Origin: a candidate division WWE3 bacterium UBA1397
GTDB lineage: Bacteria > Patescibacteriota > WWE3 > UBA101185 > UBA10185
Assembly: GCA_002305205.1 (NCBI GenBank)
Contig: DBQJ01000022.1
Span: 1 to 19,982 of the forward strand
Direction of reading: 5' to 3'
Length of the DNA: 19,982 bases
A model generated the notes under the pieces. It had not been told where the DNA came from and did no database searches. It saw only the letters and a list, made by a program, of their open reading frames with translations. A program made the translations under genes and the position numbers. Below are positions 15,064 through 19,982 of the stretch, in pieces. Positions within the stretch are counted from its first letter, which is position 1, and each line of letters starts with the position of its first letter.

Positions 15064-15380
15064 AATATTATCCCTGTAATAACACCTCCTAAAATATCTA
15101 CTGCGATATCAAAGATACCCGAAGACCTGTATACGGTAAAAACCTGATGGAATTCATCAAATATTCCATAAAATGATGTTAATACAACAGAATTAAATAC
15201 ATTCCTTAATGCTTTGTAATAAGTAGTGCATAAAATCATAAACATTATAAAGTGACCATTTATATGGTATGTTTCGTTACCTAACCCTGCTTTTTCAATA
15301 GTCGGTCCTGTTATTGATGAAGTAATAAATATCACTATCATTACTATTAACGATGGTATCCATCTTTTTATTCCTGCCAT
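15009..15380 (-). CDS. VanZ-family membrane protein
   Basis: A 123-residue integral membrane protein with about four hydrophobic segments (about 7-22, 42-56, 62-76 and 91-108). It carries the VanZ signature: an early histidine (H43), FDEFHQVF (74-81) and the closing arginine-aspartate pattern YRSSGIFDIAVDILGG (84-99). VanZ was first found in a teicoplanin-resistance cluster, but most homologues are chromosomal and of unknown biochemical role, probably linked to envelope polymers. Its last 55 bp overlap tsaE, and its ATG overlaps the stop of the preceding secreted-protein gene by 13 bp. Confidence 0.88.
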   Translation of the reverse strand: MAGIKRWIPSLIVMIVIFITSSITGPTIEKAGLGNETYHINGHFIMFMILCTTYYKALRNVFNSVVLTSFYGIFDEFHQVFTVYRSSGIFDIAVDILGGVITGIILWKYSRILPKKLKNWLEN

Positions 15381-15853
15381 TGAGCTATTTTATCATTTAT
15401 TGAAGCAAGGGAACTCTCATAGAAGTACCGCTTCCATAATTTTCTGCATGGAGTTAAATACTTTTCTCCTGTTCTTCTGTGAATAATCTCAAACTGTAAA
15501 CAATCCGAAGTATTTGAATAGCCGTTAAATTTTATCTTTATAGACGGAGAAAGTACGGGATACATACTCCTCAGATGATTCTTCCCTATCCATAAATTGC
15601 TTTCTTCATTAAAAATAAATACTTCGGTGTTTTCCATTACAGGATAGATTGTAAAATCGTTATCTTTTCCGTTGTTTATTCTATAAACTAAATTAATCAA
15701 ATATTCCTTGTCAGGGGATATAAGATTGTTTGATATTAAAAAATCAAAATACTTATTCTTATTAGTGTTTTGGGCATAAGATATATTCTGTAAAAGAAGA
15801 TAAGATAAGGTAATTAAAATAATGTATAGGGTCTTTGCACACCTGCATACCAT
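15368..15853 (-). CDS. Small secreted protein of unknown function
   Basis: I do not recognise this family. The 161-residue product has a signal peptide: basic start, hydrophobic core about 9-21, likely cut after SYA at residue 27. The mature part is about 134 residues, predicted mixed alpha/beta, with two cysteines (C118 and C136) that could form a disulfide outside the membrane, and many aromatic residues. It lies 67 bases after the M23 hydrolase and overlaps the VanZ-family gene by 13 bp, so it belongs to the same envelope-related transcript. No catalytic motif is visible. Confidence 0.65.
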   Translation of the reverse strand: MVCRCAKTLYIILITLSYLLLQNISYAQNTNKNKYFDFLISNNLISPDKEYLINLVYRINNGKDNDFTIYPVMENTEVFIFNEESNLWIGKNHLRSMYPVLSPSIKIKFNGYSNTSDCLQFEIIHRRTGEKYLTPCRKLWKRYFYESSLASINDKIAQWQE

Positions 15854-15920
15854 TTCTTTTTTATATCAGATGTATTTTTTAAAAGGAACAGATGCTACTC
15901 TAATGATAATAGATAAAAAT

Positions 15921-17150
15921 CTACTTCAAATGCCAGTATACTGTCATGTAATTATCATCATGGAAGATAAAAACTCCGTTTCCCCCATCTCCTAAACAAT
16001 TCCTACACGAATAGGCCTCACCGTCTTCTACCGCATACACAGGGCTTCCTATCGGACCTGCCATATCATAAGCAGGGTGGGGATTTCCTCCATAGTATCT
16101 GTTTGACCAGCAGGTATAGCCATACCCTTGCGTTATCATAGGGTCGCTCATTGGCCACGCCCAATCACCGCTCCCAGTTGATTTATTTCTTGATCCCTCG
16201 CACCCTGTATCCCAATATACAGTTTTATTCTTTAATACTTTGGAGGGATCTACATAGTTGGAATAATACCAATCCCATCCGTCTATATCATCAAAAGAAG
16301 AGTATCTATATACACCAAAATGGAGATGATCTCCAAAAGAGTATCCTGTACTACCTTGCACCCCTATCACATCTCCCTTATCAACTTTTGCAGCTTTAGT
16401 ATTTTTTAATACACTTACAGCCCCGACAATTTGATTTAGTTCTTTTCTTGCATCTTCTAACAGCTGTTGATATTTCTTCTCATCGTTTTGAGTCATCTCC
16501 ATTAACTTCTGTCTCTCATTTTTTCTATCTTCTAAACTTCCTTTATAAGCATCTAAATTAGCCTTCTCTATTTCCAAAGATTTTTTAAGATCCTCAACTT
16601 CTGATTTTTTATCCTCAAATAGTCTCTTTTGATTAGAGTATGCATCCTTTGTGTCTTTCATCTCCTGAAGTAATTTTTTATCATATCTTTCCATAGCTTG
16701 AAGATACTCAATCTTCTGAATCATTTTTCCCAGCGTTTCTGAACCAAAGAGCATTACCATTGAATCATTTCTTGACTTATATCTTTCCCTCACTCTGGAC
16801 ATAAGAACATCCTCCTGATAAGTTATGGAAACAACAAGTTTATCAATGCGTGTTTTTAACTCATCAATATCATCGGATAACGATTCTATTTCTTTTCTTG
16901 TTTTCTCAATCTTTGCCGATGATTGCTGTATCTTTAATTGAGCCAGAGTCATCTGATCATCAAGATATTGTATTTCATTAACCAGCGTTTTTTCCTTGCT
17001 TTGAAGATCTCTTATCTTCTTTTCATACTTCTCAATCTCTTCTTGTTTATCTTCAATCTCCTCCTTATCCCCTTCTTCCTGTGCAAATACAAAGACAGGA
17101 GATAACAGCAGTATGAATATAGTGATAAATAAAAAATTTTTAATTTTCAT
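15921..17150 (-). CDS. Coiled-coil M23-type peptidoglycan hydrolase with circularly permuted peptidase domain
   Basis: Secreted EnvC-like factor, the expected client of FtsEX. Signal peptide 1-23 (cut VFA-QE); long heptad-rich coiled coil about 27-242. The peptidase domain then comes in reversed halves. First is the normal C-terminal half at about 253-306, with VDKGDVIGVQGSTGY, the HLH motif (H275, H277) and VDPSKVL. A linker follows. Then comes the normal N-terminal half at about 330-409, with WPM, ITQGYG, H358-x3-D362 (HPAYD), SPVYAVEDGEA, H397 and YWHLK (H407), ending the protein. In ordinary M23 enzymes HxxxD comes first and HxH last. All expected zinc and catalytic residues are present. 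Four cysteines (317, 347, 382, 385) lie in the domain. The stop after HLK is real: the 67 bases that follow contain no missing C-terminal half. The start is 3 bases after ftsX. Confidence 0.92.
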   Translation of the reverse strand: MKIKNFLFITIFILLLSPVFVFAQEEGDKEEIEDKQEEIEKYEKKIRDLQSKEKTLVNEIQYLDDQMTLAQLKIQQSSAKIEKTRKEIESLSDDIDELKTRIDKLVVSITYQEDVLMSRVRERYKSRNDSMVMLFGSETLGKMIQKIEYLQAMERYDKKLLQEMKDTKDAYSNQKRLFEDKKSEVEDLKKSLEIEKANLDAYKGSLEDRKNERQKLMEMTQNDEKKYQQLLEDARKELNQIVGAVSVLKNTKAAKVDKGDVIGVQGSTGYSFGDHLHFGVYRYSSFDDIDGWDWYYSNYVDPSKVLKNKTVYWDTGCEGSRNKSTGSGDWAWPMSDPMITQGYGYTCWSNRYYGGNPHPAYDMAGPIGSPVYAVEDGEAYSCRNCLGDGGNGVFIFHDDNYMTVYWHLK

Positions 17151-17153
17151 ACC

Positions 17154-18041
17154 TTATGACTGAAGATATTTTTTGATTGCCGTAGTACTTCCCAATAACC
17201 CAAGCAGGAAACCGGATAGAATGAGTACAAAACACAGTATTAATGAAAATATCAACGGACTTATAAAAAAGCCGGGGATAAAACCTAAGGACAATCCATC
17301 GGAGAATATCTTTAATTTATCCGCTGTTAAATCTAAAAGAAATACTATTATAGAAGCAATAAAAGATGAGAGTACTCCAAAAAATACACCTTGGTATATA
17401 AAAGGTTTTTTCACATACTCATCTGATGCTCCGACTAATTTCATTATGGACAACTCCTCCCCCCTGTTATTTATAGATGTTCTTATTGTTGATACAACAA
17501 CAGAATATGAAACTATTAAAAATACCAAGACTAGAATAAATCCTATTATATATACTGTTCTACTCCATACAGAGAATCTTTGTATGACATCTTCAAAGAA
17601 CTGAACATCTTCAACACCTTCTTTTTGAATAAATTCTTCGGATATATTTTTAAGCTGAGTAATATCTTTGGTTTTAACTTCCAAACTAGCAGGTAAAACA
17701 CTTGCAGATATATTCTCCAGTAGAATAGGCTCATCTTTATTCATCTCTCTAAATATTCTCAGAGCGTCTTCTTTAGATACATAGGAAACATCCATTATTC
17801 TTGGGTCATTATGTAATTCACTTTGATATGTCTTTATCTTTTCTTCAGTAAATTCATCTTTGAAAAAAATAGTTATCTGTGCCTGATTTTCTAAGTATTT
17901 CAATGCGGTCTGAGAAAATACTACTATATTTATAAATACACCTAAGAGTAGAAAGGTTGAAGTCATAACCAAAAGATTAGAAACGGAAAGTAATTTTTCT
18001 TTCTTTATATTGTGCCAAAATAATTTTAAATTATTATTCAC
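17154..18041 (-). CDS. ftsX: Cell-division ABC permease FtsX
   Basis: Membrane subunit of FtsEX, which transmits ATP hydrolysis in the cytoplasm to peptidoglycan hydrolases outside. The 295-residue protein has the FtsX plan: cytoplasmic N-terminus, membrane helix about 18-44, one extracellular domain about 48-160 containing YVSKEDALRIF and ASLEVKT as in other FtsX proteins, then three helices (about 163-185, 213-237, 255-285). The cytoplasmic coupling loop RGEELSIMKLVGAS is well conserved. It overlaps ftsE by 8 bp and is followed 3 bases later by the coiled-coil M23 hydrolase, the likely partner of its extracellular domain. Confidence 0.95.
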   Translation of the reverse strand: MNNNLKLFWHNIKKEKLLSVSNLLVMTSTFLLLGVFINIVVFSQTALKYLENQAQITIFFKDEFTEEKIKTYQSELHNDPRIMDVSYVSKEDALRIFREMNKDEPILLENISASVLPASLEVKTKDITQLKNISEEFIQKEGVEDVQFFEDVIQRFSVWSRTVYIIGFILVLVFLIVSYSVVVSTIRTSINNRGEELSIMKLVGASDEYVKKPFIYQGVFFGVLSSFIASIIVFLLDLTADKLKIFSDGLSLGFIPGFFISPLIFSLILCFVLILSGFLLGLLGSTTAIKKYLQS

Positions 18042-18717
18042 GATACTTTCCCCCCTTCTTATCTGAAATAATTGATCCTTTGTCTAAACGAAGAACTCTT
18101 TTTTTCATTTGATCTACCATTCTCTCGTCATGCGTGGCCATAATTACGGTAGTACCAAGTGAATTTATCTTTCCCAGCAGATCCAGTATCTCCTGAGAAG
18201 CATCGGGATCAATATTACCTGTTGCTTCATCAGCAATCAATACATCAGGTTCATGAGCTAAAGCACGGGCTATACACAAACGCTGTCTCTCGCCCCCGGA
18301 CAATTGTTTTGGAAATGAAAGTATCTTATCTGTTAATCCAACCAGGTTTAATACATTCGGTACTATACTTTTTATTTCAGTCTCCGAAGAATTTACTACT
18401 TCCAATGCTATGGATACATTCTCAAATACATTTTTTGAATTAAGCAGTTTAAAATCCTGAAATACTACTCCTATCTTTCTTCTTAAATCGGGCATTTCTT
18501 TTTGAGTAAATTCTTTTATATTTTTCCCGTTGAATAATATTTCTCCGGCATCGGATAATTCTTCCCTTATCAATAATTTAATAATTGTAGATTTACCTGC
18601 TCCGGAAGGACCTACAAGAAAAATAAACTCACCATTATTTATGGTAAATGATATATTATCCAATGCTTTAAAATTTCCATATTGTTTTGTAATATTAATA
18701 AACTCAATTTGAGACAT
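18034..18717 (-). CDS. ftsE: Cell-division ATP-binding protein FtsE
   Basis: ATPase of the FtsEX complex. It shows Walker A GPSGAGKST (36-44), Q-loop FQDF (86-89), signature LSGGERQR (139-146), Walker B VLIADE (159-164) and H-loop H196. The sequence after Walker B is DEATGNID where the class normally has DEPTGNLD; the catalytic glutamate is kept. The 227-residue length is standard. Its start overlaps the upstream bitopic membrane-protein gene by 14 bp and its end overlaps ftsX by 8 bp, giving a strictly coupled division cassette. Confidence 0.96.
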   Translation of the reverse strand: MSQIEFINITKQYGNFKALDNISFTINNGEFIFLVGPSGAGKSTIIKLLIREELSDAGEILFNGKNIKEFTQKEMPDLRRKIGVVFQDFKLLNSKNVFENVSIALEVVNSSETEIKSIVPNVLNLVGLTDKILSFPKQLSGGERQRLCIARALAHEPDVLIADEATGNIDPDASQEILDLLGKINSLGTTVIMATHDERMVDQMKKRVLRLDKGSIISDKKGGKYRE

Positions 18718-19153
18718 TTTTGCTCTTTATTACTACCTCAGAAACATTTAATACGGATTTACTTCCATCTAATGTTTTGGATAGTACTCCCCCTACTTTA
18801 ACATTTAATCCTTCCGCTACAGATAATTTCTGGTCTCTTGATTTAAGCAGTATTATTTCTTTTCCCGAACCATCGACTAAAACATAGGATATTTTATCTT
18901 TAGGATAAAAAGAAGGATTAAAATATTCTATCTTTCCCTCATAGTATGCTAGCTGCTGTTTTGCTGTTTGATTGTTTGATTCCTGTGTTCGAAGAAGTTC
19001 AATTTCATTTTGTTTTAATCTTAATGAGTTAAGATAACCTATGTATATGCCCAAACCTGCAAAAAGGATAAATATTACTAGGAAAATGGTTAATATTCTC
19101 CTTCCTGCTAGTTTCTCTGTCTTATCGTGTATATTTTTGAGCAGATTAATCAT
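18704..19153 (-). CDS. Bitopic membrane protein with extracytoplasmic beta-rich domain, first gene of the ftsEX operon
   Basis: I do not recognise a named family. The 149-residue protein has a short basic cytoplasmic N-terminus (1-18), one membrane helix (19-41), a polar helical stem (about 43-72) and a beta-rich domain (about 74-145) with alternating hydrophobic strands such as ISYVLVDGSG, EIILLKS, GLNVKVGGVL and VLNVSEVVI. The domain spacing recalls small OB-like folds, an inference only. Topology resembles FtsL/DivIC-type division proteins, but the outer domain is not a coiled coil, so I do not call it FtsL. It overlaps ftsE by 14 bp and follows a promoter about 15 bases upstream, so it is probably made together with FtsEX. 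Confidence 0.7.
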   Translation of the reverse strand: MINLLKNIHDKTEKLAGRRILTIFLVIFILFAGLGIYIGYLNSLRLKQNEIELLRTQESNNQTAKQQLAYYEGKIEYFNPSFYPKDKISYVLVDGSGKEIILLKSRDQKLSVAEGLNVKVGGVLSKTLDGSKSVLNVSEVVIKSKNVSN

Positions 19154-19167
19154 ATTAATTTAGATAA

Positions 19168-19197
19168 ATTATACAGTCAAAAGACATTATTACACAA
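19168..19197 (-). promoter_or_regulatory. Promoter of the ftsEX-hydrolase operon
   Basis: Minus strand TTGTGT (19197-19192), an 18-base spacer and a perfect TATAAT (19173-19168). Transcription would begin near 19161, leaving a leader of about 8 bases before the ATG at 19153 and no Shine-Dalgarno sequence. The -10 box is strong, the -35 box weak (three of six). The 46-bp gap is shared with the divergent nuclease-family gene, for which I see only a weak CATTAT (19185-19190). Confidence 0.55.
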
Positions 19198-19199
19198 AA

Positions 19200-19613
19200 A
19201 TGTTTGAAAGAGTTGAATATCTAACTAATGTAACTTCAGAAAATATACCAACATATTATTTCTTTCATAAGAAGAGCAAAACACTTCTTCCCATTAAAGT
19301 AGAATTATTATCAACCAGCATGGTAAAGGATGCGCATCCGAGTCAACCTAATACTTTAGATACTGTTAAGAAAATAATATTTGCTATTGGAATAAAGATT
19401 GAAAATATAAAGATATATTTATATCAAGATGGATATTTTTATTCTCATCTATCAGTAATATCCTCATCAGGAGAAATGGAGATCAACTGCAGTATCTCAG
19501 ATGCCCTGTTTCTTGCATTATCTTCTAATTCCCCTATCTTAGTTGAAAAAAATATACTCAGAGACTGTGGTATTAAGGTTACACAAAAATTAATTAAAGA
19601 ATCACTGGGATAA
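19200..19613 (+). CDS. Bifunctional nuclease (BFN/DUF151) family protein
   Basis: A 137-residue single-domain protein matching the BFN domain. It has a short beta start, HPSQPNTLDTVKKIIFAIGI (46-65; relatives have RPxTHDL before the helix), alternating strands IKIYLYQDGYFYSHLSV, and the family signature region EMEINCSISDALFLALSS (92-109) followed by SPILVEKNIL and DCGI. Plant and bacterial relatives have been described as nucleases acting on DNA and RNA, and in bacteria the domain is often fused to UVR motifs, absent here. No SD sequence precedes the ATG. The 3' end overlaps the convergent mltG gene by 12 bp. Family assignment is confident; nuclease activity is not shown by any motif I can point to. 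Confidence 0.82.
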   Translation: MFERVEYLTNVTSENIPTYYFFHKKSKTLLPIKVELLSTSMVKDAHPSQPNTLDTVKKIIFAIGIKIENIKIYLYQDGYFYSHLSVISSSGEMEINCSISDALFLALSSNSPILVEKNILRDCGIKVTQKLIKESLG

Positions 19614-19982
19614 CAAATATTTCTGAATATTAACATTATGCTCCTCAAGGGTTCTGGCATAATGAGTATTACCCTCCATATCGTTTAGATAATAATAGTA
19701 ATCAGAAGATCTACTGTTCAATACAGCAGAAAGAGAAGAAATTGAAACACTTGATATTGGACTTGGAGGAAGGCCTATATTCTTCCTTGTATTATATGGG
19801 CTGTCGTTTTGCAGATCTTCATTACTCAGAGAAGAAGGCCACCAGGTAATATTTTTTTCATCCTTAATCGGAGCTTCTGCAGCACAATAATCCTTCGCTA
19901 GGCAAGATTTCTGATATGCTGTTGCATATTGAGTAGTAGCGTCGGCATCAAGCTTAAGGTTCTCTTTCCATCTTTTAATAAG
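19602..19982 (-). CDS. mltG: MltG-type endolytic murein transglycosylase, C-terminal part (5' end outside window)
   Basis: Partial CDS open to the right edge; 126 codons plus a TGA stop at 19602-19604. The frame contains the YceG/MltG C-terminal pattern: LKLDADATTQYA (relatives have L.SDPTVQYA), SPYNTRKNIGLPPSPIS (relatives YNTY...GLPPGPI), DYYYYLND, then HYARTLEEHNVNIQKYL. MltG cleaves nascent glycan strands at the membrane and sets their length. The catalytic glutamate lies upstream in the part not seen. Two cysteines flank an insertion after the TTQYA segment. It is convergent with and overlaps the BFN-family gene by 12 bp. It fits the surrounding envelope genes but is on a separate transcript from ftsEX, since the BFN gene lies between. 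Confidence 0.9.
   Translation of the reverse strand, partial: LIKRWKENLKLDADATTQYATAYQKSCLAKDYCAAEAPIKDEKNITWWPSSLSNEDLQNDSPYNTRKNIGLPPSPISSVSISSLSAVLNSRSSDYYYYLNDMEGNTHYARTLEEHNVNIQKYLLSQ

Noticed and set aside
15009..15380. Glycopeptide resistance gene
   Set aside because: VanZ-family proteins are widespread and no vanH, vanA or vanX-like genes are nearby, so resistance cannot be inferred.
15854..15920. A frameshift that cut off a normal C-terminal half of the M23 domain
   Set aside because: The 67 bases after the stop contain nothing like the GxxIGxxGxTG-HLHF half in any frame on the minus strand, and that half is already present upstream in the same protein. The order is therefore permuted rather than truncated.
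17173..17604. A 143-codon plus-strand open frame opposite ftsX
   Set aside because: It lies wholly opposite the well-supported ftsX gene, has no recognisable domain or promoter, and its composition is that of an antisense shadow.
18704..19153. Calling the gene before ftsE ftsL or divIC
   Set aside because: It shares the single-pass topology, but the outer domain is beta-rich and lacks the leucine-zipper coiled coil of those proteins.
19602..19604. UGA read as an amino acid (as in Gracilibacteria or Absconditabacteria)
   Set aside because: TGA ends the mltG frame exactly where family members end, and tryptophan and glycine are encoded normally elsewhere.

Overview
The window is AT-rich bacterial DNA, densely packed with genes. 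It has no rRNA, tRNA, CRISPR array or mobile element that I can see. Short single-membrane-type envelope genes, a minimal-looking TsaB, a coiled-coil M23 hydrolase encoded beside ftsEX, many 1-50 bp gene overlaps and few Shine-Dalgarno sites suggest a member of the Candidate Phyla Radiation (Patescibacteria). That assignment is an inference from gene content and style, not from a marker gene. All three stop codons occur (for example TGA at 19602-19604, TAG at 44-46, TAA at 5440-5442), which argues against lineages that recode UGA.

Layout from left to right. (1) 44-2391, minus strand: a cytoplasmic-type 5'-nucleotidase and a membrane-anchored DsbA-like thioredoxin-fold protein, separated by a strong hairpin terminator. 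(2) 2492-11493, minus strand: a tightly coupled trio. It consists of a 2017-residue exported surface protein, a LolD/MacB-type ABC ATPase, and a MacB-like permease with an SH3-like insertion. (3) 11575-12243, plus strand: a divergent Crp/Fnr-family regulator. The 81 bp between it and the giant gene hold a sigma70-type promoter overlapped by a TGTAAT-N4-ATTACA palindrome. (4) 12246-19153, minus strand: a long run of ten closely spaced or overlapping genes. In transcription order these are a bitopic membrane protein, ftsE, ftsX, a coiled-coil M23 peptidoglycan hydrolase, a small secreted protein, a VanZ-family protein, tsaE, tsaB, a sugar-nucleotide epimerase and a polyprenyl-phosphate glycosyltransferase. 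(5) 19200-19982: a bifunctional-nuclease-family (BFN) protein on the plus strand, convergent with and overlapping the 3' end of a partial mltG.

The right half is a cell-envelope and division region. FtsEX is the inner-membrane ATPase that activates septal peptidoglycan hydrolases, the M23 protein next to it is the expected client, and MltG terminates glycan strands. The left half looks like a surface or export module: a giant adhesin-like protein translationally coupled to an ABC transporter of the mechanotransmission (MacB/FtsX) superfamily, probably under the neighbouring Crp-like regulator.

The most striking observation is that the M23 hydrolase domain is circularly permuted. The half carrying the HLH motif comes first, directly after the coiled coil, and the half carrying HxxxD and YxHL comes last, ending the protein. 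All recognisable metal and catalytic residues are present but in swapped order. The second is a LamG domain in the giant protein that is split by an insertion of 14 propeller-type repeats (enough for two seven-bladed propellers).
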